In this document: one piece after another, positions 9,002 through 18,753 of the stretch
Layout of the letters: each line of letters opens with the position of its first letter
Numbering within the stretch: position 1 is the stretch's first letter
From: UBA6770 sp965660875
GTDB taxonomy: Bacteria; Bacteroidota; Bacteroidia; Flavobacteriales_G; Salibacteraceae
Assembly (NCBI GenBank): GCA_965660875.1
Contig: CBFIBQ010000017.1
Span: 6,373 to 70,372, forward strand
Reading direction: 5' to 3'
DNA length: 64,000 nucleotides
Made by a program: the position numbers and the translations under genes
The notes under the pieces: generated by a model
The model's database searches: none
The model's input: only the letters and a program-made list of their open reading frames with translations
What the model was told of the DNA's origin: nothing

Positions 9002-9456
9002 TGTCGGAGACCCCAAATTCATTTAATGTACGCATTTATGGATTGTATATCCATAATGAGCAATTATTAGTTAGTGATGAGTTGTTGCGAGGGGAGCCTT
9101 TTACCAAATTACCCGGTGGCGGGCTAGAGTTTGGAGAATCGCCAATAGAGTGTTTGCACCGTGAGGCAAAAGAGGAAATGAATGCAAAAATTATAGTAAA
9201 CCAGCATTTTTATACAACCGACGAATACATTCAGTCCTATTTCAGACCGTGGGAACAAGTTATTTGTTCCTATTATTTTTGCACCTTGTGCGACCCCACT
9301 AGCGTTATTACCTCTAATAAAAAAATGGATTTTGATGTTACAATAAAAGGAAACCAAGAGTCCTTTCGTTGGGTAAATTTGACTGATTTAGCTCAGGAGA
9401 AGTTCAATTTTTTAAGCGACCGAACTGCCATTCAACGCCTTATAAAAACACGCTAA
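9001..9456 (+). CDS. Nudix hydrolase
   Basis: The 151-residue protein carries a complete Nudix box, from 'GGLEFGESPIE' to 'REAKEEMNA' (about residues 40-62), with the REx2EE metal-binding glutamates. It should hydrolyse a nucleoside diphosphate linked to another moiety. The substrate cannot be told. The ATG at 9001 overlaps the preceding stop by one base and its own TAA overlaps the next ATG by one base (TAATG), so DUF1015, Nudix and the Omp85-like gene form a tight operon. Confidence 0.9.
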   Translation: MSETPNSFNVRIYGLYIHNEQLLVSDELLRGEPFTKLPGGGLEFGESPIECLHREAKEEMNAKIIVNQHFYTTDEYIQSYFRPWEQVICSYYFCTLCDPTSVITSNKKMDFDVTIKGNQESFRWVNLTDLAQEKFNFLSDRTAIQRLIKTR

Positions 9457-10580
9457 TGTCTGATTTTATCAAATCAGTACTTCTGTGCAGTGCACTTGCT
9501 TTTGGTATAACCGGGTCTGCTCAGAAACGAGATACCGCGCAGCAACAATTCATGGGTTTCGACCTTCAAAAAGAACGAAAACTTACCATCTTACCTACAG
9601 TATATTACAAACCAGAAACCAACTGGGCATTTGGTGTATCTGCACTTATGTACCGAAGGTTAAATAAATCGGATAGCATTTCTCCCCTGAGTTTGGCTGG
9701 GTTGTCTTTTGCTTATACGCTCAACAACCAAACCTTATTTTCTATGCCTTTTCGAATATTCTTTAAGGAGGACAATTATCGATTGAATGGCGAAATATCC
9801 TATTATCGCTATCCCTATTTTTTTGCAGGAATTGGCACCAACCGAAGGCTTCTGGACGAACAATATACGGAAGACTACGATGCCAGTTTCCCCAGAGTAG
9901 CAGTTACCGGTCTCAAAAAATTTAAGACCCATTTTTTTACCGGTCCAAAATTGTTTTACCAGCACACAACCATCAATTCTGTTAAGCAAAATGGTTTGCT
10001 TGACACACTAAATGTACCCGGCACAGCGGGTAGTGTGACCACAGGTGTAGGTTGGGAGTTGGTATTTGATAAAAGGGATTTTGTTTATGCACCAACTAAA
10101 GGCTTCTATTCAAATATTTCGTTTATTGGATTTAATAAAGCTATGGGGGGGAATTTTGAGTACAACCTATTCTCCGCTGATATTCGGAAATACGTCAATT
10201 TAGGCAATGAGCACGTTTTGGCAATGCAACTTTTTGGAAGCTCTATTTTCGGAACCGCTCCATTCAATAAATTGGCCCAGCTTGGCGGTGAAAAAATTAT
10301 GCGCGGGTACAGAAAGGGCATTTTGAGAGATAATCACTTATTAGCATCACAAATCGAATACAGAACACCGATATGGTATTTCATTGGACTAACCGCCTTT
10401 GCTGGAACTGGAGCAGTATCCAGTGAAATCAATAACTTTAAAACAGAAAACTTTGTTCCCAGTTATGGCGGTGGATTGCGTTTAGCCTTCAACAAAAAAG
10501 AACGCATTCACATTCGTTTCGACTATGCTCGTGGGCTTGATCGAAATCAATTCTACCTTACTTTTGCTGAGGCATTTTAG
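9456..10580 (+). CDS. Omp85/BamA-TamA-like outer membrane beta-barrel
   Basis: The 374-residue protein has a signal peptide ending 'GITGSAQ' and then alternating amphipathic strands ending in a C-terminal Phe, as outer-membrane barrels do. The segment 'LGGEKIMRGYRKGILRDN' matches the Omp85 RGY/RGF motif that folds into the barrel lumen. There are no POTRA domains, so it is a barrel-only surface-antigen (D15) type rather than BamA itself. Its role may be protein or lipid transport across the outer membrane. Its 3' end overlaps the convergent Asp-box gene by 23 bases. Confidence 0.85.
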   Translation: MSDFIKSVLLCSALAFGITGSAQKRDTAQQQFMGFDLQKERKLTILPTVYYKPETNWAFGVSALMYRRLNKSDSISPLSLAGLSFAYTLNNQTLFSMPFRIFFKEDNYRLNGEISYYRYPYFFAGIGTNRRLLDEQYTEDYDASFPRVAVTGLKKFKTHFFTGPKLFYQHTTINSVKQNGLLDTLNVPGTAGSVTTGVGWELVFDKRDFVYAPTKGFYSNISFIGFNKAMGGNFEYNLFSADIRKYVNLGNEHVLAMQLFGSSIFGTAPFNKLAQLGGEKIMRGYRKGILRDNHLLASQIEYRTPIWYFIGLTAFAGTGAVSSEINNFKTENFVPSYGGGLRLAFNKKERIHIRFDYARGLDRNQFYLTFAEAF

Positions 10581-11841
10581 AGCGCGCACGCCATAAGCGG
10601 AATTTATTCTCCTTAAACCTGTAGGTCCAAATACTGGTTTGCCCTGCTTCCATTCGAGTCCAAACCAATTGAACGATACCATCCGTTGCGTCGATATTAT
10701 TATAATCCCCAAAAAACTTATTGGATTGCGGCACAAAGGGGTCTTGTTTTATGCGCTTGTACTTAAACGTTTCACCTCCATCATATGATCTCGCCAATAA
10801 AACATCTGTCCGTGTATCGTTATACCGACTTCTATCGTAAAAAATGAAGTAAAGAATCCCACTGGTCTGATCCAAAGTCATCCAAGTTAAAAATTGGTGC
10901 CCTTTTCCTTTTTTTCTGCCTAATTTTTTGGTACTTGACCAGGTCTTACCGAAATCATCCGAATATTTCAGAAAAACGTCCGTGTTCAAAACACCATTCC
11001 GCTGATCACTCCAATTTACATACAACCTATCGTGATACTTGCCTTCCGTTCTGTCCATTGCGGTAACGGGCATGCCGTTGCAGCGACTAATCCCTTCAAT
11101 ATCAAGCGTCCAACCGGCAGTATTACTATCTACCAGCAGAGGTTCTTTCAGCCATTCCTTATCGTTTTTTTTATTCAACCGAATTCCATTTGGCCCTGCC
11201 CAAGCCACGTACACCTTATTATCCGAATCAAAAGCAGGAACTGCACCTTCGGTTGTTAAAGAGCTGTCGATACAATCACCAAATGCAGCGTTGATTTTTG
11301 TAGGTGCAGACCAAGTCTGTCCGTAATCTTTTGAGGACGAAAATAGAATGTTAGATTGACAAGTATCTGAAGTACTTCCGTAGGCATCAAACTGCGTCCA
11401 CGAAAGATAAATCTCCTTTCTATTTTCATTAAACACTGCCCAATGTTTGTCTTGGGCCTTGCTTCCGTTTAACCCAACATAAGTACCCGATGTCCATGTC
11501 TTTCCAAAATCTTCTGAACGCTGACATACAATCCGATCAATCCAATTGCCCTGTGCAGGGTTGCTTAAATGAAAGTAGTAATACCTTCCCAAGCTATCCG
11601 AAATAACCACAGGATCGCCCCAAACTCCATACTTGGAAGTCATTTTTTTTCTTTCCCAAGATTTGCCTCCGTCATTACTTATGTATAGGTTATTCAGGTT
11701 GGCACCGCAGAGCACAGATTGAGGGTTTTTACGATTGAGGGTAATGCTTGGCTCATTTGGATCTTCCACATTACCCACTAAAATTGGTTGTTGGGCAAAA
11801 ACCGTCAGTGGAAACCATAAAAACAAGATAATGACTCTCAT
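10558..11841 (-). CDS. Exported Asp-box (BNR repeat) beta-propeller protein
   Basis: The 427-residue protein has a signal peptide ('LFLWFPLTVFAQQ') and five Asp-box repeats: 'SNDGGKSW', 'SEDFGKTW', 'SKDYGQTW', 'SDDFGKTW' and 'SYDGGETF'. These mark a six-bladed propeller fold seen in sialidases and many other proteins. I see no clear RIP motif and do not call sialidase activity. There is no T9SS domain, so it is probably periplasmic. The ATG overlaps the upstream stop codon by four bases (ATGA), linking it to the 189-residue protein. The 3' end overlaps the Omp85-like gene. Confidence 0.82.
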   Translation of the reverse strand: MRVIILFLWFPLTVFAQQPILVGNVEDPNEPSITLNRKNPQSVLCGANLNNLYISNDGGKSWERKKMTSKYGVWGDPVVISDSLGRYYYFHLSNPAQGNWIDRIVCQRSEDFGKTWTSGTYVGLNGSKAQDKHWAVFNENRKEIYLSWTQFDAYGSTSDTCQSNILFSSSKDYGQTWSAPTKINAAFGDCIDSSLTTEGAVPAFDSDNKVYVAWAGPNGIRLNKKNDKEWLKEPLLVDSNTAGWTLDIEGISRCNGMPVTAMDRTEGKYHDRLYVNWSDQRNGVLNTDVFLKYSDDFGKTWSSTKKLGRKKGKGHQFLTWMTLDQTSGILYFIFYDRSRYNDTRTDVLLARSYDGGETFKYKRIKQDPFVPQSNKFFGDYNNIDATDGIVQLVWTRMEAGQTSIWTYRFKENKFRLWRARSKMPQQK

Positions 11842-12407
11842 ATCGCCAATCGTTTGTTTACCATTTTTTCAATAAGTTGAAATAAAACCAAGGGCTGTCT
11901 TGTTCTCCATGCAACATCGTTTAATCTGCCTCCAGTAACAAAATATTGATCGATATTTTCATGGGCAAATTCCTCTAATATATGGTTTCTAAAATTCAAT
12001 ACGGCTATCCATCCGTCTTCAATATCCTCGTACCACTCTTCATAATAAGAATCATCTGAAGGGTGAAAATTCAACACGTTCTCTCCTATCAAAATAAAGT
12101 ACAAAATACCCTCATCAATTAGATGGTCGACAATATTTCGTTTCAGCGTTTGAATGTCGTTGTAGAGCGTATCGTTCCATTCGCCCATGAGTTCAATTAT
12201 TGCAAACTGATGCTCGTAATCGGCATAAATAATTTTTAAGAAAAGAGTGGTAGAACCTATGTTATCCCATTGCGGGTGAATCACATGATCGTATATTACG
12301 TCACTAAAATAAAACTCAGAATACTCTTTTCCGTAAAATGGCGAGCGCTGATCCTCTTCTGCTGTGTACAGTTCTCTCCACCGATAATATGGTTCAATTT
12401 CATGCAT
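11838..12407 (-). CDS. Conserved-looking cytoplasmic protein, unknown function
   Basis: The 189-residue protein begins 'MHEIEPYYRWRELY'. It is acidic and rich in aromatic residues, with no signal peptide or membrane segment. One conserved-looking core reads 'FAIIELMGEWNDTLYNDI', followed by a helical section and a C-terminal part ending 'LIEKMVNKRLAI'. I do not recognise the family. It is the first gene of a two-gene unit, since its TGA overlaps the start of the Asp-box protein. Confidence 0.75.
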   Translation of the reverse strand: MHEIEPYYRWRELYTAEEDQRSPFYGKEYSEFYFSDVIYDHVIHPQWDNIGSTTLFLKIIYADYEHQFAIIELMGEWNDTLYNDIQTLKRNIVDHLIDEGILYFILIGENVLNFHPSDDSYYEEWYEDIEDGWIAVLNFRNHILEEFAHENIDQYFVTGGRLNDVAWRTRQPLVLFQLIEKMVNKRLAI

Positions 12408-12584
12408 CTATACAAAGCTAATTGCTAAATTTTATTGCAAAAGTTTTCTGGCATTTTTTCTGTAAGTACTTACTCAATACAATTTAAAAGTCCATAACAA
12501 AGCACGCACTATTACGTTCAATAACATGAAGTGAAATAACTATATTCGCTCGGACTTTTTGTACAAATATTCTGGACTGACTCT

Positions 12585-15500
12585 GTGAGTAAACTATTTA
12601 AAATATTATTCTTCGCTTTAACGCTAGTTTTGGCTATAGGTGTGCAAGAGGCGCGTGCTCAAGATGATATATTAGACGCTATTGAGGCTGAACTGAAAGC
12701 AGAAGAAGAACAAAAAAAAGCGGCAGAGAAAGCTGCAAAAAATGCAGAGAAATACCAAGCCAATTATCAAGCAAGTATTCGAAAAGCAGACGCCTATCTT
12801 AGATCCAAAAAATTTGACGATGCTATTGAAGAATATGAAGAAGCAAAAAAATGGGGACCTTTAGAATCCTATCCTGCTGAGCAAATTGAACTTGCAAAAA
12901 AAGAAAAAGTAAAACAAGAAGCTGCAGAAAAACAGGCGAAAATTGAGGCAGAATACAAGGAGGCCCTGCAAGTGGCTGATGAATTGTTTAACGAAAAAAA
13001 ATACTTAGAAAGTATTCCAGAATATGAGAAAGCCAAAAAGATAAACCCTGAAATGGCCTACCCCACCGACCAAATTGGCGAGGCCAAAAAGCTTCAAGCC
13101 AAATTAGAAGAAGAACGTGCAAAAGCGGAAGCTGCCAAAAAACTAGAAGAAGACTATCAGAAAGCTTTAGACGAAGGAGACGATGCACTAAAAGATGAGG
13201 CATACGATAAAGCCATTGCTGCATATGAAAAAGCAAAAAAATTAAAACCCACAGACCAAGTACCTAAGGCGCGAATTAAAACAGCGCAAGACGCAAAAAC
13301 TGCCGCTGCTGCCAAGGCTGCTCAAGCAAAACTTCAAGAAGAATTTGACGCAGCAATGTCCAAGGCTGAGGACTTGCTTAAAGCGGAGAGCTATGACGAT
13401 GCGATTGCAGCGTTTAAGGAAGCTCAGAAAATAATGCCTACTAACCCTGATCCAAAAAGTAAAATTACAGAAGCCGAAAACCTCAAAAAGCAGGCAGCTC
13501 AAGCCGCAACTCAAGAAAAATATCAGAACTTAATTGATGCAGCTGATGATTTATTAAAAGACAGCCAGTTTGAAGCAGCAAAAAAGAAATACTCAGAAGC
13601 ATCGGCGGTAAAGCCCCAAGAGACTTATCCTAAAACCAAAATAAAAGAGTGCGAAGAATTAAAAGTAGCGGCCAAGAAAGCAGAGCTGAAAGAACAGTAT
13701 GACGCTTTGGTTAAAGAAGCAGATGATTTGCTTGAAAAAGAAGATTTTGATTTAGCAAAGAAAAAGTACGAAGAGGCATTAAAAATATTGCCTCATGAGA
13801 CGCACCCTAAAACAATGATTGCGGAAGCAGATACTAGAAAGAAAAACAAAGCCAATCAATTGGTGCGAGCCGAATACGACAAGCTCATTGCAGAAGCAGA
13901 TGCTTTGGTAAAGGCGGAGGATTTTGACCAAGCTGTAGTAAAATACAATGAAGCAAAAAAAGTGATACCTAATGAAACCCATCCTGGAGATATGCTCATT
14001 GAAATAGAAAAACTTAAAAAACAGAAAGCGCAAGCCAAAGTAGAAGAAGAATACGAAAAAGCTATGTCCAAAGCCGAAGCGCTCATGCGGGAAGAAAAAT
14101 TTACCGAGGCTATCGCTGGTTTTGAAGCCGCGCACAAAATTCTACCTACAGAGAATAAAACTACGGAGTTGATTGCAGAAGCAAAAAAATTGATTGCCGA
14201 TAAACAGCACGCTGCATCGCAAGCTGAGTTTGACGCCAAGGTAAAAACTGGTGAAGAATTACTGAAAGAGAATAAGTTTGACGAAGCCATTGCTAGCTTT
14301 AGAGCTGCCGCTGAAATTTTACCGAACGATAATAAAGCCCAGTTTCTGATTGAAGAGGCGCAAAAAGGGAAAAAGTCTTTTGAAGAATCGATTGCTTTGG
14401 AACAATTTAATGGACTCATAAAAGCAGGAGATGCTGCACTGGAATCGGAAGATTTCGTAACGGCCAGGCTTAAATACAACGAAGCCTTGGCTAATTACAA
14501 ACCGGGTAAAAATGAAGTGGATAAAAAATTAGCCGCGCTGGATCAAAAAGAAAAGGAAAAATTAAACGCTGAAATGGCAGAGGCAGCTGAGGCCGAGAAA
14601 AAAGAGAAGTTCGAAAAACTTGTAGCAGAGGCCAATTCAAAAACTGGAAATAACGACTTTCAAGGAGCGCTATCAAGTATCAATCAAGCTTTATCTGTTT
14701 TTCCAAATAATGAAGAAGCACTCACTCTGAAATCTGAATTAGAAGGGCGAATTGAGACCGCTAAAAAGGAGGCTGAAGCATCTGCTGAAAAGGAGAAGTT
14801 AGCACAACAAAAAGCAGCTCAAGCCAAGCAAATAAGTGATTTAGTAACACAAGCTAAAAGTGATGCGAGTCAAAAGCAATTCACTGCTGCATTAAACAAA
14901 ATAGAACAAGCCTTAGCAATTGACGCAAGTAATCCGGATGCTATTTCAGCAAAAACGGAAGTATCGGCCGCTCAGAAAGCCTTTGAATTAGAAAAACAAG
15001 AAAATGCTGCTGCAGAAGCTGAAAAAGAAAAAGCGCTCAAAGAAAAACAAGCGCAAATTAGTACACTACTCACCCAAAGCAGTGAGCTCATAGGTACAAA
15101 AAAATACAGCGAAGCAACAGAAGTATTGAATCAGGTATTAGAACTTGACCCAAGCAATAGCAGTGCTCAAGAAAAAATCGCAGAAATTAAAAGCTTAAAG
15201 GAATCGGAGCGGTTGGCGAGTGAACAAGCAGAAAAATTAGCAGCGGAGAAAGAACAACAAGCACTAAAACAAAAGCAGGTAGCAGATATTATGTCTCTTG
15301 CAAATAAGGCCTATGCTGCAAATAAATACGAAGAGGCTTTGACGAAATACAATGAAGCGCTTGCCATTGATGCTGAAAATTCAACAATTCAAGAAAAAAT
15401 ACGCAGTACCAAAAACCAAATTGAAAAAGCCCAAAACGAAAAACTCGCGGCAGAAAAAGCGGAAGCAGAAGCTTTAGCTGCCCAAGCTGCCGCCGCTGAA

Positions 15501-16649
15501 AAAGCTAAGAGATCAGCCAACATAAGTAAGTTGCTTGAAGAAGCTTCAGACCTAGAATTAGCAAGGAGTTTGAAAGCGGCAAAAGCAAAATATACCGAGG
15601 TTCTGACTATTGATGCAAACAATTCTACGGCACAGAGCAAAATAACTTCGATTACCAATCAATTGGAGCAACGTTCAAAAGAACAAGCGGCTGAGCAGGC
15701 AGCAAAAAAGGCAGAACAAGAAAGGCTCGCAGCACTGGAAGCATCAAAAGCGCTCAAACAAAAAGTCGCCAGCCAATTGGGAATTGGTGATCAAATGATG
15801 CTCAATAAAAATTATAAATCAGCCGTTTCAGCTTATCAGGAGGCATTAGACATAGACGCTGAAAACAGTCTGGTAAAATCCAAAATTGCTGAAGCAAAAA
15901 AGATGGTGGAGTTGGAAGAGCAACAGCGTGCTAAAATGAATGCGCAACAAAAACAAGAGAAAATAAGTGAATTACTCAATGAAGCTAAGCTGCTAGTGGT
16001 GAAACAAGAGTACCTGCAGGCCAAGAGTAAGTACGAACAAGTGATTGAAATCGAATCTTCCAATGCTGCTGCTCAATCGGGATTAGAAGCAATAAAAGGA
16101 GAACTTGGTGCTTTGGAAGAGGCCGAGGCACTTGCCGAAAAACGACGTGCTGCTGAGCTTGAAAAAATGAAAAAAGTTGAACAAATATTGGATGACGGGT
16201 TCGATTTATTTGCTGGTGGAAAATACGACGAAGCCATCAATAAATTCAAAGAAGGTGTGGATATAGACCCTACCAATCAAGAATTGAAGCAAGGCATTCA
16301 CGACGCATTAGAGCAACAAAATCGTTTGAAGATGATTATGCTAGCAAAAAAATCTAATCGCCCTAGACCACAACCCAAATTCAAAACAGAATCGATTGGA
16401 AAAGGAGACCGAACTGATAAGTTAAAGTACCAGAACGAGCTTGGAAAAGCCTATCCCGAAGGAGTTACAGAAACCAAAAAACAAGAAAACAGAAAAGAAA
16501 TAACTACTCGAATTGTGGTGCGAAAAAATGTTGGGTCGGAATACAAGCAAATCCGCTACGATTGGGGAGGTACTTATTACTTTAAAAATGGTGAGTCAGT
16601 GGGTACCTACATTTGGCAATACGAGACGCGCGACGAGCTTAATAACTAA
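12585..16649 (+). CDS. Giant periplasmic TPR-repeat protein
   Basis: The 1354-residue protein starts with GTG ('MSKLFKILFFALT') and has a signal peptide ending near 'EARAQ'. About 18 TPR-like units follow, alternating with Lys/Glu/Ala-rich, probably coiled-coil linkers. The first nine carry a 'P-x-E-x-Y/H-P' ending (e.g. 'VKPQETYPKTKI'). Units ~11-18 end 'ID..NS.AQ.KI'. The last ~80 residues form a separate small domain with 'YDWGGTYYFKNGESVGTYIW'. The protein is likely a periplasmic or surface-associated scaffold. Specific partners are unknown. Its stop overlaps the convergent pepE stop by four bases. Confidence 0.85.
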   Translation: MSKLFKILFFALTLVLAIGVQEARAQDDILDAIEAELKAEEEQKKAAEKAAKNAEKYQANYQASIRKADAYLRSKKFDDAIEEYEEAKKWGPLESYPAEQIELAKKEKVKQEAAEKQAKIEAEYKEALQVADELFNEKKYLESIPEYEKAKKINPEMAYPTDQIGEAKKLQAKLEEERAKAEAAKKLEEDYQKALDEGDDALKDEAYDKAIAAYEKAKKLKPTDQVPKARIKTAQDAKTAAAAKAAQAKLQEEFDAAMSKAEDLLKAESYDDAIAAFKEAQKIMPTNPDPKSKITEAENLKKQAAQAATQEKYQNLIDAADDLLKDSQFEAAKKKYSEASAVKPQETYPKTKIKECEELKVAAKKAELKEQYDALVKEADDLLEKEDFDLAKKKYEEALKILPHETHPKTMIAEADTRKKNKANQLVRAEYDKLIAEADALVKAEDFDQAVVKYNEAKKVIPNETHPGDMLIEIEKLKKQKAQAKVEEEYEKAMSKAEALMREEKFTEAIAGFEAAHKILPTENKTTELIAEAKKLIADKQHAASQAEFDAKVKTGEELLKENKFDEAIASFRAAAEILPNDNKAQFLIEEAQKGKKSFEESIALEQFNGLIKAGDAALESEDFVTARLKYNEALANYKPGKNEVDKKLAALDQKEKEKLNAEMAEAAEAEKKEKFEKLVAEANSKTGNNDFQGALSSINQALSVFPNNEEALTLKSELEGRIETAKKEAEASAEKEKLAQQKAAQAKQISDLVTQAKSDASQKQFTAALNKIEQALAIDASNPDAISAKTEVSAAQKAFELEKQENAAAEAEKEKALKEKQAQISTLLTQSSELIGTKKYSEATEVLNQVLELDPSNSSAQEKIAEIKSLKESERLASEQAEKLAAEKEQQALKQKQVADIMSLANKAYAANKYEEALTKYNEALAIDAENSTIQEKIRSTKNQIEKAQNEKLAAEKAEAEALAAQAAAAEKAKRSANISKLLEEASDLELARSLKAAKAKYTEVLTIDANNSTAQSKITSITNQLEQRSKEQAAEQAAKKAEQERLAALEASKALKQKVASQLGIGDQMMLNKNYKSAVSAYQEALDIDAENSLVKSKIAEAKKMVELEEQQRAKMNAQQKQEKISELLNEAKLLVVKQEYLQAKSKYEQVIEIESSNAAAQSGLEAIKGELGALEEAEALAEKRRAAELEKMKKVEQILDDGFDLFAGGKYDEAINKFKEGVDIDPTNQELKQGIHDALEQQNRLKMIMLAKKSNRPRPQPKFKTESIGKGDRTDKLKYQNELGKAYPEGVTETKKQENRKEITTRIVVRKNVGSEYKQIRYDWGGTYYFKNGESVGTYIWQYETRDELNN

Positions 16650-17362
16650 AGGCTCCATTCTTCAGGATTAAACTCTCCTTCTTCAATTTCTATAGCATTG
16701 CCATCTTTCTGAAACAGCTTCATACTATTACCCCTCCCCTTTAAGTAATACTTATCTCCAAGCACTTCAATGAGGGAACATTCTCTTAGGCCAATTAAAG
16801 GCGTATTGGGGTTCAAAATCTGAAATTCCTTTAGCCGCATATCACGTGTTTCACCACCATGCCCCTCAATGCTTGCATTGGTATAATGCACATTCAATTG
16901 AAAGGGCAGCTGGCCAAGTCCATCAAAGCTTTTTGGCTGTACAATAGGCATATCATTGGTTGTAAATAAATGAGGACATGCGGTATTGCTTCCAGCACTC
17001 CAACCCATATAAGGCATACCGCTATTTATTCTATCGTTGATAGTTCCAATTAAATCTAATTCATGTAATTGCTGAAACAATCGAAAAGTATTTCCTCCGC
17101 CAATAGCAAGTGCTTCACAGTTTCGAATTGCTTCTTTCGGATTGTCGAAATCATGAATTCCAACTATGTCATGCCCAATTGAGTTATAAACTTCATGGAC
17201 CGTATGGGTGTACTTGTCGTAATTAATGCTTACCCCTGCGTAAGGAATAAATAGAACTTTGATTCTTTTATCTCCTAAAAAGGACTGAACAAATGGTTTT
17301 CCCCAATTAAAATAGGGTTCGGTTGGTATGGATGAATTACTGAGTAATAATAATTTTTTCAT
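16646..17362 (-). CDS. pepE: Dipeptidase E (peptidase family S51)
   Basis: The 238-residue protein matches alpha-aspartyl dipeptidases, which cleave Asp-X dipeptides in the cytoplasm. The nucleophile Ser lies in 'YMGWSAGSN', preceded by the family's 'AIGGGNTFRLFQ' segment, and the 'LNVHYTNAS...GHGGETRDMR' region supplies the conserved His and oxyanion-side residues. Length is normal and there is no signal peptide. The gene stands alone, convergent with the TPR gene with overlapping stop codons. Confidence 0.93.
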   Translation of the reverse strand: MKKLLLLSNSSIPTEPYFNWGKPFVQSFLGDKRIKVLFIPYAGVSINYDKYTHTVHEVYNSIGHDIVGIHDFDNPKEAIRNCEALAIGGGNTFRLFQQLHELDLIGTINDRINSGMPYMGWSAGSNTACPHLFTTNDMPIVQPKSFDGLGQLPFQLNVHYTNASIEGHGGETRDMRLKEFQILNPNTPLIGLRECSLIEVLGDKYYLKGRGNSMKLFQKDGNAIEIEEGEFNPEEWSL

Positions 17363-17474
17363 AGCGTCACATAAAAGCTTTTAACACCTTTCAAATATCA
17401 AAAAATTATCGCAGATTCCGTAAGATAAAGTGGGTCAGTATTAATCGCTTTGCTCTAAAGGGTGCAGTTGCGCA

Positions 17475-18446
17475 TTATTCAACAAATAACATCTTTTCAA
17501 AGTGGGCATTGTCCTTTCCTACTATACCAATAACATACCAACCTTTACTCAAATCACCTAGGTCAATAGACAGCTCTTGACCATTGTGAATTTCTTCAAA
17601 TTCATAAGAATTCACGTGTTGACCGGAAGTGTTTATGACATAAATCGTCGTTTGTTCCAAATGATCGTCTTCAAACCCTATTCGAATATTATTACCTATA
17701 TTCATGAACGAATATTTATGTCCTTTTAGTTCAATAGGCTCAATATCAATTACCTTAGAATAATCTATTCCTCCATCAATATCTACTTGCTTTAACCTGT
17801 AAAATGCAGCTAAGCTCATGTCAATTTCATAATCGTCATACTGGTAATAGTGCACCTTATTTGTAGTTCCAAAACCGTGCACCTCACCTATTGACTCCCA
17901 ACCACTTTCCTGCATACGTTGAATCACGAAATAATCGTTATTAACCTCTGAAGCAGTAGTCCATTCAATTCTCGCTTTTTCCTCAGTCAGTTCCGCGACA
18001 AAGTCTATTAAGGACACTGGTAAGCCTGTAGGAGATCCACCACAACCTCCTTGCAAACATAGACTTGGACCGGTTAAGTCCGGTTGATTACCTCGCCAAA
18101 TCGTATTGTTCCCTATATTAAACTTAGACCCTCCATTTCCTCCAGTCAACCGACCGCCAAGAAAAATATGCAACTCTCCATTTGCAGTTAAGTTTATTTT
18201 TTTTCCGTTATTAAAATCCAATGTACCCGAAACATATATGCGCATTGAATTGTAAGCACCACAGTTGCAGTTCACTTTTACGGTAACACCGCTTGGTATC
18301 ACCACATCATCTCCGGCAGAAGGAGCTCCTGCGGGAGACCAAGTAACCGCTGAATTCCAATTTCCATCAGATGCTGTTTTGGTTGCAGCAAAGGAATTGT
18401 AACCTAACAAAACTAGAGTACTCAATATTAGGATTAATCGGTTCAT
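17475..18446 (-). CDS. Secreted T9SS cargo protein with G8-like N-terminal region
   Basis: The protein of 323 residues (from the ATG at 18446) has a signal peptide ending 'NSFAA', then 'DGNWNSAVTWSPAGAPSAGD', typical of G8-like/beta-helix secreted proteins, up to ~150. The C-terminal half starts 'LPVSLIDFVAEL' and contains 'WTTASEVNNDYFVIQRMQ' and 'YRLKQVDIDGG', a fibronectin-like module common just before T9SS sorting signals. It ends 'KGWYVIGIVG...KMLFVE', a sorting-domain-like tail. An upstream TTG at 18464 is rejected because it lies in the promoter. This is a paralogue of the gene at 22958-23950 and of the pseudogene next to it. Confidence 0.82.
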   Translation of the reverse strand: MNRLILILSTLVLLGYNSFAATKTASDGNWNSAVTWSPAGAPSAGDDVVIPSGVTVKVNCNCGAYNSMRIYVSGTLDFNNGKKINLTANGELHIFLGGRLTGGNGGSKFNIGNNTIWRGNQPDLTGPSLCLQGGCGGSPTGLPVSLIDFVAELTEEKARIEWTTASEVNNDYFVIQRMQESGWESIGEVHGFGTTNKVHYYQYDDYEIDMSLAAFYRLKQVDIDGGIDYSKVIDIEPIELKGHKYSFMNIGNNIRIGFEDDHLEQTTIYVINTSGQHVNSYEFEEIHNGQELSIDLGDLSKGWYVIGIVGKDNAHFEKMLFVE

Positions 18447-18465
18447 TTTTAGCAATTTAAACAAT

Positions 18466-18473
18466 CAAATATA
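18466..18473 (-). promoter_or_regulatory. Candidate -7 promoter box (TATATTTG)
   Basis: Exact TAnnTTTG on the minus strand, 19 bases before the ATG at 18446. A TTG lies 23 bases further upstream (18497-18499). Together they give a plausible promoter for the G8-like cargo gene and support the shorter start. The rest of the gap up to 18753 holds nothing recognisable. Confidence 0.5.
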
Positions 18474-18753
18474 CTCCTTATTTACTTCAAAAATAACAAT
18501 CAAAACACAATTTAGCAAATCATGCTTTCCACTGGTATTAACTAATCTAAACAGTAACGCCTCAGTTCAGTTTAAAGCTTTGTCAGATTGGCAGACAAAA
18601 ATGAATACTATTTGCCTCATATAGTTGTGGAAAATAAAAAGCGATCTTAACTTCTATTACTCCCATTAAAAGCCATTCTACCAATATAGAGCGCTACACT
18701 AGATGACTAAAAAGGCATCAATAAGCCCAAGGAAAGGATAAAGGCTCGACCGG

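Noticed and set aside
10558..11841. Sialidase activity of the Asp-box protein
   Set aside because: Asp boxes alone are not specific, and no clear RIP motif or arginine triad could be identified.
13856..14479. 207-residue minus-strand open frame
   Set aside because: Antisense shadow of the Lys/Glu/Ala-rich TPR gene; its Ser/Ala/Phe-rich composition follows from the repeats.
12585..16649. Repetitive DNA as a CRISPR-like array
   Set aside because: The repetition is at protein level (TPR units of ~60-70 residues) and the frame is open throughout.
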